A DNA stretch of 64,000 nt from Cucumis sativus (GCF_000004075.3 NC_026658.2:5580001-5644000), one strand, 5' to 3'. Counted from the stretch's first letter, positions 1-17,023 are shown. Program-made: numbers and translations. The notes: generated by a model from the sequence alone, not told the origin.

Positions 1-1398
1 ATACCGATACCAATCCATACTTCAAAGATTGACATGTATTTTTTAGATAAACTTGGAAACATTCAACTTTGATCCTGCCTTTTCAGTCTTGCTCTAAATA
101 TGTGTTTTTTAACTTAGTTTTTAAAATAATAAATAACCCTCTAATTTTTATTTTTTTCGTTGAGATAATTAGTCATCAGTTATAAAAGATTTTGTAACAA
201 ATTAACCATTTTATTTTCTATTACAACACTAAAATTTGAATTATTAAATTATATTGTTTACTTTAATTTATACTCATTTCTACTAGTGTGATTTATTTCA
301 TTGATTAGTACAAAAACCATACCTTGCTATTAATAATAACAATAATAATCTCAAATTTTAAAAATTGATTCTTTTCTGCAACTTTTTGTTTTCTTTTGTG
401 GTATAGTCTTTTTTATAATTATTGTTCTTTTTACAAAATTACTGCATTTTAAGTTCAATTATAGCCAATAATGTTATTGAATAATTTCATTAGCTACAAA
501 CTTCTAAGTTGTTGACACACAATATCAAAGTGACGTCATATCCATTTGTTCATTCCTGTGTAGACTACAAGAAGCATTCTATTACTCTAATATCAAATAC
601 TTTAATAGCTTTACCTTTTTTTCATGATTCACTGTCTAAGACTGATTTGTGTGTTCCTTAAAATATAAAGGCTTGAAAAAGATATTTCAATCGATTTAGA
701 ATTCAGTTTTTATTTAGTCAAGTTGTACCTTTATCTATGAGCTTTTGAATCTAATTCTTGGTCCTGGAAGATCTTGCTTTTTACTAAATATAGTAGTGTT
801 GATGTCTAATAGTTAATTTAAAATTAATTTATAAAACTAAATTAATTAATTTTTTTCAATACAATAGGTGAAAAATTAAAGGCCTCACCCTTAAGATAAA
901 AGGTAATACCAATTACCTATAAGCTAAGTTCAAACGTCTCAACTTATCACCACTTTATTGATTTGATTATGATTCACATATAGTTGGCCCATATTACAAT
1001 ATACAAATCTTCCTTCAAATGTATATACAACAATTAAGAATTCATAATTACATGGCATGATAAGACGCAAATGAATTTAACAAAAAGACCATTGGAAGTA
1101 GGCATAAAGCCTACAACTACAGCAATTCCATTCCAACCAGAAATACACTACTGTTGGTTATGCCTATCTCAGTTGCTTCAATGAGCAGCAATGGCAATGG
1201 CAATGGCTGCCACTCCCAACTTAAGCCTCAGCCGCAATAGCTTCTCTTAGGTTCTCCAATGGATGAATCATTCTATGGATCTACTGCTGCTCATGCCAGG
1301 TAATAACGGTTAGTTTCAGAGCAAGCGAACAACTGTGCGAGAATATCATCAAACTACAATGCCGGAAAATCAGGGATTGAATTAAGAAAATTCCTCAT
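1..1398. other. Intergenic/3' flank of MAPK gene
   Basis: A+T-rich sequence with no supportable gene from 1 to about 1100. From about 1190 to 1330 the minus strand carries patches that look like the C-terminal tail of group D MAP kinases, an Ala/Ile-rich run reading GVAAIAIAIAAH, but they are out of frame and broken by stops. It is most simply the 3' UTR of the MAPK gene, holding decayed former coding sequence. Confidence 0.5.
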
Positions 1399-5198
<3,800 letters not shown>

Positions 5199-5517
5199 CT
5201 TCTTCTTCCTCCTCGCTCCTATTTCACTTGTTAAATCTTCAGAAAAGGCTCGCCCACATTGACCAAACACAAAACCAGAGACAAGTAAAAAGCCCAAGAT
5301 TGGTCCCAAAAACCCACAAACCAAAAACAAAAAACCCCAGATCGAAAACCCACTGAACCCTTAAATTTCCACAAACAAGACAACGAACAGAAACTGAAAA
5401 GAAGCTTCAAACGCCTCAACAAAAGAAGCCCAGCAAAATGGGCGGCAAAAAACAGACGCAGATCGGAGGGGAAGAGAGAGAGAGGGGAATTAAGAAATGA
5501 AATTGAAAGGCGAATGG

Positions 5518-5535
5518 AATATATAAATATATAGT
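5518..5535 (-). promoter_or_regulatory. Putative TATA element of the MAPK gene
   Basis: An AT-only TATATA-rich stretch lies about 320 bp upstream of the MAPK ATG. Between them is a CT-rich leader (minus strand, near 5470-5490) typical of plant 5' UTRs. This is inferred from position and composition only. Confidence 0.35.
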
Positions 5536-6149
5536 GAGAGAGGGAATTTTAATTGGAGTGTTGCGTGGTTTCTTCCTTATCCACACTCGCAAATTCCTTC
5601 CTTTGTTTCTACTCTCTGTGATTTTTCAAATTTGGTTGCGGTGATGACTGACTCTACGCCAGTAGTGGTTTCCATTGTAATTTTTCGTTAAAAACGCCTA
5701 ATTTTTATACCAATTCTACGTTATTTTAATTTCATTTAATTTAAGTTTAATAGAATTGAAAAAGCTTTCACTAAATATTGTTATAACAAAATTTCCCATT
5801 CCATAAATAATAAAGACTTTATAGCTACGCTTTTATGAATATACACTATTGGATAGAATTCAAAAATTTTACTACAATTTTAAATATTTTGATTTATTTT
5901 ACTATTTTAAAAATGGTTCATAATCTTATCCCATTTTCTATACTAAACGTTCTTTTTTAAAAAAAAACAAATTTATTACCTCACATTTTGCAAATAAATC
6001 AACATTGTTAGGCAATTAAAGTTCTCTTATAGATAGTTTACTTTGTCAAGCGGTTTCACCATCTCATTTATCATCATGTTTTTTTTAGTTGAAAATGTGA
6101 ACAACTTGTAGGCAGTCTAATTCAATGATTATTTGCTATCAGTAAATAG
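5536..6149. other. Intergenic, A+T-rich
   Basis: Upstream flank of the MAPK gene. No coding signal, RNA gene or clear repeat was seen. Confidence 0.5.
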
Positions 6150-7480
6150 AATCAACTAATTTTATACCTTGTCAGCATTTTAGCTATTGGAGGGGTAAAG
6201 TCGATCTCATAACACATGGCAGTGGTAGTAGAAATATTTTCATTTGAATTTCCTGTTATCACTCCAATACTTGTGTGAGGGGTGGATAACCAAGCTGCAT
6301 CAACATTATAGTCGCAAAATTTTGTGGAGGAGGATGCCAGCCTTTGTTCCCAGAACAATGGAATGCAACAACTGACAGAGTGGCCCTTCTTTTATAGAGC
6401 AAAGGATTTCAAACCTTTGTTCGTATAATGAACAAATTCAAATGCATTTTAATTGAGTGGAGCTAACTTATTTGTCCTTAAAAAATTGTTTCGGAACAGC
6501 AACTTATCGCGATTAAGCTTAAAGACTTAAGAGACAGAGAATCATTCAACGCTCTCCAATGATCGATGAAGCAATCAATGAAATTACTTTTTGTCAAGTA
6601 AGAGCTTGAAATCTTCTTTTAGATTGATTTAGACCTACAGCAAAAAAAAAAAAATACATGATCAGTGATTTCAAAATCCTGAGAACAAATAGTGCAAAAG
6701 GGCACATTGATTCGTTTTTCTCATAAACCCATATAAGTGGGTAAGATGTTTTTTAGAGCTCTCCATGCGAACATCCTAATTTTTTAGAGGACTTTTAACT
6801 TCCAAACATTGTCCCACACGATATTTTTCAAAATGCCTGATTATTTTGTCTTTTGGGAGTATCTGTGCACAAATATTTTTCTAATAATTTCAAAATCTTC
6901 ATTCGTCACAACCTTTTTTTAAGTAGATCAAGATTCCAACTTCCATTTTGATGGATGAAATCAGCCACAAGCTGAGAATTGAAATGGTCATTTATGCATA
7001 TTAGTTTTAAAAGTTGACACTTTAGGAATCCATGAATATGAGAACATCTTACTCGATTTGTCATTTGCAACCTCAAATGGAAGGCCCTCCTTTGTAAAGG
7101 AGCAACCCCAACGCAAGCTTTTCCATAAAAAAAATAAAAAAAAAAGAGTCGTTCTTCCCTTCCTTTGCTTGAAGGATATTACAAATTTTAAAGTAAATAC
7201 TTTTTAAAAGCACTACCACCCAAGAGTTTGGGTTACACATAATCCTCCAAGCTTGCTTTTCCACAAGAGCACAATTAAAACATTTAAGGACCTTAAAATT
7301 CATCATTCCACCCAAAGCTTTTGGCTTACATAAGTCTAACCAATTGATCCAATGTATTTTCCTCTTTTGGCTTAAATTTCTTTTGACTTTAGAGCAGAGT
7401 TCGTTGGGTAATTTGAAAACTCATTTCATACACACGGATTGCTTAGCCAACACTCTATATTAGGACTTCTTTCCCTGCCA
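6150..7480 (-). mobile_element. Degenerate LINE (L1-type) ORF2 remnant: RT C-terminus, zf-RVT, RNase H
   Basis: On the minus strand, broken frames resemble the last third of a plant non-LTR retrotransposon ORF2, in the right order. Near 7400-7080 are the RT C-terminal motifs KIHWIDWLDLCKPKALGG and FNCALVEKQAWRIMCNPNSW. Near 6850-6650 is a zf-RVT-like part (KIRMFAWRALKNILPTYMGL, then NVPFCTICSQDFEITDH). At 6358-6150 is an RNase H-like part (YNVDAAW, TSIGVI). Stops and frame shifts interrupt every segment, so it is a dead copy. The 5' end is not visible; the 3' end should lie near 6.0-6.15 kb. Confidence 0.75.
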
Positions 7481-9604
7481 TAGAGAAGAAAGAAGTTTTC
7501 CATCCTTGCATTGCCTTCCAAATTCTCTCAATTATGAATATGAAATCTTTGCATTTTGTTTTTGGAGAAGAGGGAAGGCAGACCAAGGTAAGAGCCAAGA
7601 CTTTCCACCTTCTTGATAGGGATGATATCACTATGAAAGGCGCCCTTGTGAATAATGGAGAGAAGATAACAACTCATTGGAAAAGATTATTTTGGATCTC
7701 AAAGCTTTTCCATAAGATTGAAATAAAGATTTTATTTTTTGATTGATTTTCTAAAGGAAAGAAGTGTTTTGAAAGCATTATTTCTAAGTCTTGTGTTGTA
7801 TTTATGTTTAACACGTATTGTATTGTTGATGTTGTTATTTAAAAAGAAAACTAAAGTTTCTATGTGATGGTTGTGATATTTGTATGCCAGTAAATCATTA
7901 GTCTTATTCCTATCAATAAATTAGTTAATATGTGCAAATAATGAGTAAAGGCAATCATGGTAACGTAAGGACCACATAGCGTCGAGAAGTTGATCAAATT
8001 GTGTTTGAGTCAAACAACCTAAACAACGAGAAATGAATCTGCAATGCTCCAAGGGATGCTAGTGAAATGAATCTCATGTCTATGCATGGACATGGTTCAT
8101 GTTCTAGACGAAAAAGAATATGTGGAAGCTAATGTGTGATTTGTGATTTATGTTTATTTAAATGAAAAGTTGAGAGAAAACTTATTCTCACACACTAAGT
8201 ATTTGACTTATAGTTCAAGTTTTCTTTCCTTAGATTATCCAGGCATGGAGGTCAAGTTAATAAAGGTATAAGACAAGCTGCTATGTGTTGAGACATTAGT
8301 CAAGTGTTTTAAGGGTGAAGCTATGCACGACATTGAAAGCCTTAATTTATAGTTTGTATCTAAGAAAACTTGTTTTGTATTGTATTTAGAACGTAATTTG
8401 TTAAGTTAATAAAGAGAAGTTGTTTGTTATCTTAGGTTGTGAAAGTTTAAGTTTAAAGTTGATCAAGCTTTGCATTAAAATTTGTTGTTGTAGTAATTCC
8501 GCTTTCTAAGCTTTCGTCCTGTTATCCTACAAGGAGATAGTCATTGAGTGTGTAGACGGTCACGTCCCACATGGTCGAGTGAAAGTGATCTTAGGGCGGA
8601 GCATGACACCTATTCGCTAAATTTATTATGGGGGTGTGTGGTTCCTAAAATAAACTTTTAATTTTAGCTTAATCCTCTCCTTCTTAATCATTTATTTTAG
8701 AAATATCGTCCGTACCCAATCTTCATTAATATTTCTAGTACAAACTATAATTAAAATCAAAGGATAAAATTGAAGAGGAATTTGGTGGCAATTTGCATAA
8801 ATGATTTAATTCTCAGTTTTGAAAATCGTAATTATAACAAAATTTGGTAATAGATAATGTTTTTGTAATAAATTGCAAGACTTAAAGTAAAATTGAAACC
8901 GATATGACCAAAATTAAATGGTGTTATATTGACAAATGCATTTTGTAGGACCAAAAGTAAAATTTAATTTATGATAGCGAAGGAGAAATGTTTATAATTT
9001 AAATATTAAGAATGAAATAATAGTGTATGATTGGAGAATGATATATGTTGCCAAATAAAATATTAATATTGAAGAGTGAATTAGATGATAACAATAATGT
9101 ATCCCAAATCTCAACCATACATTTAGTCAAACCCTTAAATCATCATTCCATTTGTTAAAGTTGCCTAATGGACCCAAACATTATATAGAATATTTCCTAA
9201 AAGATAACATTATATTATTTGATGCATAAAAACAATAATTTATAATTTCTTAACCAAAAAGAAAAAGATAAAGAAAATTATTTTTAAATTTTGAATTGAG
9301 AGAATATGTCATCCATAAGAAATTTTCTTTATTTTATTTTATTTTCATTAAAAAAAATATTTATTAATTGAAAGAGAGAGAGTAAATTAGAATAGAAAAG
9401 TGAAAGTGCATAAATATTGGATCCTATTATCCCAAATTATCATTTTCAAACCTTTTTCTGATTCCTTATACAAACCATTCTTTTATTTAATTAGGTTTGC
9501 CTTCTGATGATTTGGGAATTTTCTTTCCTGGAAAGTAATATAAACAAAAGAATTTAATGGGAAAATTATATATAAATATAAAAATGTAAAGTACCTTTCT
9601 GGTA

Positions 9605-9630
9605 AAGAAAAAGAAAGAAAGAAAGAAAGA
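9605..9630. repeat. GAAA microsatellite
   Basis: A short run of AAAG/GAAA units is visible directly in the sequence. Confidence 0.8.
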
Positions 9631-12199
9631 AATTATTTCATAGCATGCGATATTATTTTGGGGATAAATTAAGACCATGTTTTTCAAGTGGTTCTGAAGC
9701 TCCCAATGTTTTTGTTTAAAGCATTCCACTTATTGGGGTGATGGGATCAACCCTACTGATTCAGTTCCTTTATATTTCAAAAAAAAAGAAAAAATCTTTA
9801 AAAATAGACTTTCATATTTTGGTATATTTTGTGAATATTTTGTAATATTTGTATTAATTAAAGAAAAGTGAGACTTTCTTTAACAAGAATCTGATTCTGG
9901 GGTTATATTCCCTATTTGACTATATATGAGATCAGTAGATAGGAAGAGAGATTTTGCCTCTCTCATTTTTATTTATTTATTTCTTTTGGATAACGACTTA
10001 ATTATATATTATACATTATTTCTCTATTTTTGCTTCTTTTTTTTTAATTTTTTAATTTTATATTATAGATGGAAAATAAAGAAAATAAAAGAAAAACAAG
10101 CTTACATAAAATTGATGGGTTGTGACTTCTAAGCCATAATCTTAAGAAGCCTCAACTTTAGGAAAAGCATAAAGGCTAGTTGCCTTTTATTTTTAGATTC
10201 ATTTTACACGCACCATTCTTTATAAAATTTTAATTTTGTTTACTATTATAATTTACATCTACTGTTTGTTTTTAGAAGTTTAATTTACTGGAAATTAAAA
10301 AATATATATATACATTCTTTAAATTTTAATGAATAAATAGTTTAATTATTTTTAAAAAATAATTAAAGTGTAAGTTACCTAAACATAAAACTATCTTGAA
10401 ATAATGGACCATTTGAAATTTCAGTCAATACATTATTATTAGGTTCATCACCCATCCCACTAATTTCCTGTATGATGTGGAGAGGTTTCACCCACACCTT
10501 CATAAAAGTGTTGTATTTATGTGGTTTTTCAAAATTAATGAAATCCATATGCTAATAAAGTTTAATGAAACAAAAACCATCTAATTAAGTGTATATATAT
10601 ATGAGTCAAATAGTAAGTTAAGTTTCAACCCTACAATAACTATTGCCTCGTAACAAAAACTATAAAATTAAACTAAAAAAAAAACAAGAAAAGAAAAGTA
10701 AGAGACATGTGAAAAAAGTGAGTTGAATCAGATAAGAATGAGAGAAGAGTTAAGGAAAGAAAAATGTTTTGGTTAATATCATTTATTTTATGGAATGATG
10801 TGGATCCACATCTCAAATGAAACTTAGACATTTACAAGAGGTAGTTACGGTGTTATTAATGAATGAAGAGTTGGGGTTGGTGAAAGATAAATGAGATGAT
10901 GAACAACGTGTAAGAAAGGACATGGATAGATGATGGAGGAAATGCCTTGCATCAAAGGGAAAGAATGTGAAGGTTTAAAGGGTTATAGGAGAGCCACACA
11001 GCTACTCTTATGTACCTCAACCCAGTGGTTGTTGGCGCTTTTTAAGTTGCGGTGCCCCAAATTGTCCAACACTGCATTCTTTCATTTTCATGCATTCATA
11101 ACCATTCATAACCATATCTACTGTACACTATAATTCATCTATTTCACGACTCTTTTTACCTCTCTCTAGAGAAAATTATTGAAAGATGTATGTCATAGAC
11201 ACTATATCCAAAAACGGTATATAAAACTTTGACCCCTGTAAGGGATTATGTCAACTATCGATGTACTAAGCTCACTTTAATTGATATATAATCCATACTA
11301 ATAATATAAAAGTAGAAAATAATTATTAGTGGAAGCTATTAGAACGTCAGTTACAATACACAAGTAAATATTTTGTTTTAGTACAGTAATTGAGAGGTAG
11401 AGAATTGGACCTCCAACTTTTAAAGAGAAGGATCATTCGACTCATTCCAATATCACGATGACAACTACGTCCAAGTGGCTTAATGAGTTAACTTTTAATA
11501 AACAAGGAATTCCATCATTTTCTAGGGTTCTAAAAGAATTTTTTTCCCTCTTTTTTACTCTTTGAGGTTTGTCATGATTTTGTGGTCCTCTTCTCCTCTC
11601 TTTTTCTCTAAGCTTTGCCACACACACACTATAGATTTTATGGTCCTCAAAGCTCAAAGCTCTCTCTCAACTGAGGCGTCAAATTGGTGTAAGATATTAA
11701 ATAAAAATACATAGTTGGAAAAGAAATTCAGATGTGAAACAATAGATGATAACTACGATGTAATTATGAGCACAAAATCAACCAATATAAAGTAGTTTTA
11801 ACCTCATCATTTTAACTTTAAATTAGACGTTTATATTTTAATTTGACAATATAATTTTGGTTACACTTTAATGTTGTGTTTGGCAAAGGGAATTGTAGAG
11901 AAGGAGTGGTAAGCTCCACCCTTTGTTTGGCTTATGAAGAAAAATAATAAAATATTTTATTGTTTGCATATCTAAACAAATTACAGTAAGGTATAATCTC
12001 CTAATAAGTTGCAACCTGTAAGATCTTTTGGTTTTGTGGTTACTTTTTTTCTTCCATATTTTATATTTAAAATTTATGAGATGATGTAATGATTTAAAGA
12101 TTATAGCTTCAATTGAAGGGTAAAAGTTGTCTTTTTTCCAACTTTTTATTCTTTTTAGTGTTAGGGTATAAAGGGAGTGTTTTTTTGTTTTTCTCGGAT

Positions 12200-12271
12200 T
12201 ATTTTTGTTAATATTAGACATGTAATTAAATCAGATTACTTTTGTTAATCTTAGACATGTAGTTAAAACAG
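12200..12271. repeat. Imperfect direct repeat, period about 37 bp
   Basis: Two adjacent copies share TTTTGTTAAT.TTAGACATGT and differ at a few bases. It is simple local duplication in the spacer. Confidence 0.7.
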
Positions 12272-13089
12272 AGTTTAGTGTTTTCTTTTTCATATTTAAG
12301 TTACAGAGTTCACAGTTGAGATTTTCTTCTAATATATACATGACAATATGTGGAATGGAAGAAACATCGAATTTCTAATCTCTAGTTTGTTTTTAGGAAC
12401 TTTTACTGAAGGAGAAAGCAATAGACTGTGGTTGTATTTTTTTCCTCTTTTTCTTTTGTGTGTATGTTTTTTTCTAAAAAAAAAACCAAAAAAACCTTCA
12501 ATAGTACCAGCAAGTACCCTTAAGATAGAGGAGTAGCAACCCGACAATTGACCCCTCAAAAAGGATAGGGACCAAATCTATGAGCAGCAGAAACCATAGG
12601 TACGAAAGAGGAGCACCCTTTCAAACCCCTACCCCTACCCCACATTTATCAACTTAATGACCAAAACTATCACACACTCGTGCAGTCTCCAAGCAATTTC
12701 ATAAATAACTTAATACCCTTAAGACGGGCGTATAAACATGAAAAAAAGTGTTTTAAATCTTCTCTTTATATCAAAAACATTTGAAATGTCATTATAACAA
12801 TGCATTCTTAGTCTTCCAATAGGTTAGGATATGTGGCTGATGAATGTTGGTGAAAGTGCACAATAAGAATCTTTTTATTTGTGTTAGGTCTTACATTTTG
12901 TGTGTTTCTTCAAAAATAATATGAACAAAGCCCCCCAAAAGAAAAAAGAACTAAAGAAAGCTGACGGACCAATTGGTCTGGCTAAGAATACTCTTATCAA
13001 ATAACTTAAAAGTTGAAAAGGGCAGCTCTGTAGATTGTTTATTCACATCAAGAAAGTTAGCATGTCCATTAAAAATTAAATATGTACCC

Positions 13090-15653
13090 TCAAACAGACT
13101 GAAGGAGATTCCGCACTGATTCCCTATCAGGCATGCTGGGAATGGCTCCCTTCACTTGAACACAAAGTGAGGCCGCAGCAGCTGTTCAAAGTAAGAACAA
13201 ACATCAACCAATATAGAGCACGGTCCTAAGCAGATAAACAGCCCACTGCTTGTCATTTGCCGATATGGTCTAATTTTAATTTTATTGGATCAAGAGTTTT
13301 ATCATGTAAGAAATGGATTCTTTCTCCCCACCCTATGGTGATGATGTTATCAGATAGACAATGTTATAGAAGACGTACCCGCAAATTTCAGGCATTCCTC
13401 CTTTGACTTTCCTTCAACGAGTGCCACAGCAAAAGATGCGGTAAAAGTATCACCAGCTCCAGTAGTATCAAGTACCTCCGCAGCTGATATGATGGATTGT
13501 CTGATTGGTTTTTCCCCTTGGGTAAAAAAAGCAGATCCTTTGTCCCCGAGTTTTACAAGAACTTGCTTGACACCCTGAAATTGAGCATTTAGCAAAGTCA
13601 AGAGAGATGGAAAAAACACTCGGGATCTGATCATGATCTTTGATGAACAACAGCCAAGCCAGCAAATCCTTGATTTTACAAGTTATCAGCGATTTGTTAA
13701 GACTAGAATAACAAATTCAAATTTTTAAGAAATATGAAATCAAGGAAAACTTTCTTCAGTGTATGGGTGACTAACCATTTTATAGCATTTTTCTACAGCT
13801 TGTCCAATTTGTTCGAAGCTTTCAGTTGGGCATCCTGTTAGGCGACTTAGCTCACTTTCATTTGGACTAAAAATATCAACATGGTCAAGCAGTTCTTGTG
13901 GGATAGGAGCGTCAACTCCACCAGCATCCAAAATAACTGGAACCCCAGCACTCCTGGCAGCCTGCAACCATTATGGCTAGTCAGATAATTTATTTTTCTT
14001 TTTTGAAAAAGAAAACAATTCATCGACCAATGGAACAATCCAAAAGGTCGAGCCATTATGGCTAGTCAGATAATATGAAACAATATCTTAAACAAAAGAC
14101 TAAGAAGTTTGGAATAGCTCCAACTAAAACTATCGAATTTTGATCCTAGAACAAACAAAAATAATTGGGCATGCAAAAAAAAGGGGAAAATTTTGTCTAA
14201 TGGAGGGATCAGGAGCAAGGAGGTCAAAATGATGCACAGGGGGACCAATTTTTTCTCATCCCAATTTCGTCAAAAAAGTAGTTGAGTGTGAGAATTCTGA
14301 ACGACAAGATAAATTATTTACAGATCAAAAAACTTTGTTGAGCTACTTTTCTATTGCTGAAATTGAACTTAACAGCTCTAAATAAAAGGCCTCCAAGATG
14401 CTTCAGATAAGTTCAACACTCATGTATCTTTGACCTTTTATTTTTCATTTTAGTTTTTTGATAAGAAACAATTTCATTGATGAATGAAATAATCCAAAAG
14501 GATACCAAAGGCCCATATCACAGGAATACAAAAGATGTACAGTTGGCACCAAGAAAATTTAAATTGTGATCTTTCAGGGATTGGAATTCTTTACAACAAA
14601 ATAGATCATAAAAATGGATGAATCAAGGATTTCCTTGTATGATCTAGTACTACCCTTGAAAATTATAGCATTCCTTTCTTCCCAAACCTTTTATAAAACT
14701 GCACAAAAAAGGATGTTCCATAAAGCCAGGGTACTGTAAACCCACTTCTGTAAATACTTCGAAATTGTTTTAAAGAAAATAGGCATCCATCACAGAAGGT
14801 CTTAAGCTTTCTATTACCAGAAAAATAAAAATCAAATTCTAACAAATGCCATCGTACTTAACTTCAAAACTAACTGCTTTTCTATAGCACAACAATTCAG
14901 CCATTGGAGTAGTGCAGAATCAGTCCAAATAATTAATCAATCATAAGAGTAATGTAACTGTAGAACTAACAAGTTAATGCAGAAAGAAAATCAATATTCA
15001 ATCAAATCGCTGACCTTTGCAACTTGGATATTGACTGAATCAGGAATCTCCCTCTGTAGCAAAACGATCCCAGCATTTCTTATAACCTCCAAATCACTAT
15101 CAGATAACGCATCAGGCCAACAATTCATATTAGCACCACCAACAATGATGATAGAATTCTGCCCGCCAGACTGTAACATCACTACCGCGTGCCCCGTCGG
15201 CGCTGCCGCCACAGTAGCCAAATGATCAAGCCGGACGCCACCATCCTCAAGCGCCGCCGTGATCAGCTTCCCATGAGCATCCTTGCCAACCTGACCCACA
15301 AAGTAAGTTGGGTACTCGAGCTTGCCACCGCAGCAGGCCTGATTGGCCCCCTTGCCGCCAGCCAGAGTCTGGCCACTTTTAGCGGAGATAGTCTCTCCCT
15401 CCTCCGGTAGCCGGTCGATCTCCACGTAAATGTCAGCATTGGCCGAGCCGACGACGACCAACGGCGGTGGCTCGACGGGGATCACTGGAGTTGGGGATTT
15501 GGATGAATCGATGGAGAAACGGGGAACTGGGGGTCTAGAATTGAAAGGGTTTTGTGGACTTGTGAATTGAATACGTGGGGAAGGGATTTTGGTGGACTTA
15601 ATGGGTAGTGCGAGGAAGTTTTCCGGCAATGGCGAGCGTGAAATTGTGTTCAT
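13090..15653 (-). CDS. RBSK: Ribokinase, plastid-targeted (PfkB family)
   Basis: Phosphorylates D-ribose to ribose-5-phosphate, salvaging ribose from nucleoside breakdown; the plant enzyme is plastidic. Exons on the minus strand: 15653-15015, 13961-13776, 13574-13379 and 13181-13090, summing to 1113 nt or 370 aa. The first 60 or so residues are rich in Ser and Pro with few acidic residues, as in a chloroplast transit peptide. The core begins PPLVVVGSANADIYVEIDRLP. The substrate motif GGKGANQA is at about 99-106, and PfkB signature 2 DTTGAGDTF is at about 311-319, with catalytic Asp 317 in GAGD. FSPNESELSRLTG is the usual mid-protein motif. Length fits the Arabidopsis enzyme closely. Residues 107-111 (CCGGK) replace a more usual Ala-rich stretch. 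Intron 1 is over 1 kb and holds LINE 3'-end fragments. Confidence 0.93.
13968..14074 (-). mobile_element. 63-bp LINE 3'-end insertion flanked by 22-bp target-site duplications
   Basis: The 22-bp sequence CCATTATGGCTAGTCAGATA+AT occurs perfectly at 13968-13989 and at 14053-14074. Between them are 63 bp (13990-14052) whose minus-strand end is A-rich and whose body resembles the LINE 3'-end-like sequence at 14456-14530. Perfect long direct repeats plus an A-rich tail are the marks of target-primed reverse transcription. It lies in ribokinase intron 1, with the proximal repeat starting 6 bp from the acceptor AG of exon 2. Confidence 0.8.
14450..14640 (-). mobile_element. LINE 3'-end-like fragment in ribokinase intron 1
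   Basis: A T-rich start (the minus-strand poly-A) is followed by GATAAGAAACAATTTCATTG and AATAATCCAAAAGG, similar to the small insertion at 13990-14052. The far boundary is not visible. The assignment rests on that similarity and the terminal A-rich run. Confidence 0.45.
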
Positions 15654-15933
15654 GATTTCGTCGGAGAAGGATTGGAGTTGACAATTGAAACTTTTTTTTT
15701 CTCTTGCTCTTTACCCTTTTAGTCGCTCAAATCTCCGGTTCCTATGCTACAGCTCTACTTTGTCTTGTGACAAATTCACAAGCTGTAAACTGAATGACAA
15801 CATCTACCAATATCCAATCAACTAAATCTAATAATATTTTGTTTAATACATAGCTCAAAAATATATTTAACCGTGATTGATGGAAATGCTCATAAATTAT
15901 TTGATAACTGCCGTATAGTAATATCGACTAAAG

Positions 15934-15989
15934 CGAACATAATTCAACTAATCGGATGCATCGAACATAATTCAACTAATCGGATGCAT
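15934..15989. repeat. Perfect 28-bp tandem duplication
   Basis: Two identical adjacent copies of a 28-bp unit starting CGAACATAATTCAACTAATC are seen directly. Confidence 0.95.
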
Positions 15990-17023
15990 TAGCAACCAAG
16001 TGTTTTAAGTTTGAATTGTACAAAATTTTGAAATTGTATTACACATTAATTGAATAGCGTCTATAAACTAAATTTTGATGAGATACATTCACCAAGAAAG
16101 CCAACCCCTATCGATTGAATAACATTTATAAACTAAAATTTTGATATCTAAAAGTAAAATAATTATCAAGTATATGGACTTCTTACATATAAATAAATAA
16201 GCAATAGATTGTTCTCATTCTGTACAAGAAGATTCAAATTATATAACAAATATTAGTATACTTTGAACTATGTTTATATTTATATAAAAATATTGAAAGA
16301 AAACGATAATTTCCTTTTGGGGATTTGAATTTATGCACATTTAAATGAAGAGAGAATGAAAGAATGACGAAAAAGGAAAATAAAAAATCAAAATGGTTTT
16401 GGTTACGGAATCAAAATATTCCAAAAAAATAACTAACTCCAGGATAAGCACAGGTGTAGAGTCTTGAAGAATGGGTGTACGAAAGTTCCATGGCCTTAAC
16501 GGTCAGCATAGAATTTTGAAAACAAATGGATGAAGTGTTAAATTAAGAGTTGGGGAAAAGATGGTGAAGCAACCCAACACACAATACTCTTCAAATTAGG
16601 CAGTCAACATGCAGCTCACCAGAAAATTAACTTCTTTTATGCATCTTCAACTGTGTTGAATAAAGTCACCTCTAAATAAATCATTTTATTTTATGCAAGT
16701 TCAAAATTCATCTATCCGAATGATCATAAAAATTTGTCATCCAACCTTGTCGTAGTGGTATAGTGTAGCTGATAATGTTATGTCCATCCATATATTCGTA
16801 AAATTGAAATCTTGATATCAATATCCGAATCCATGCTTCAAACAATATCTCCAATTTTGTCCTACATGTTAAATAAATATTTAAATTGATATATATCTCT
16901 TCTTTAGCCTAAAAATGAGAAATGAAAAGGAGATCATGCATGGTCAGGTCAAATATTGTTGTTCAAAAGCTGCCTAGCTTATGAATGGAAAATATCTATG
17001 TTTTTCCTCTTCTTGCCTTCCCA

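Larger units (their letters stand above)
7500..13089. other. Long intergenic spacer
   Basis: About 5.6 kb of A+T-rich DNA with no supportable gene. It holds a GAAA microsatellite (about 9605-9630), an imperfect 37-bp tandem repeat near 12200-12270 and several poly-A/T tracts. Short open frames here (for example 10930-11133 and 11868-12221) have no recognisable domain and biased AT-rich composition. The segment 8100-8630 may be old retroelement sequence, but I could not identify it. Confidence 0.5.

Noticed and set aside
10930..11133. 67-codon plus-strand frame in the long spacer
   Set aside because: No domain, homology or promoter-like context recognised; length is within chance.
16740..16790. 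tRNA-like string (GTAGTGGTATAGTG) near 16752
   Set aside because: Resembles a tRNA D-loop word, but no anticodon arm or T arm with GTTCGA follows at the proper spacing.
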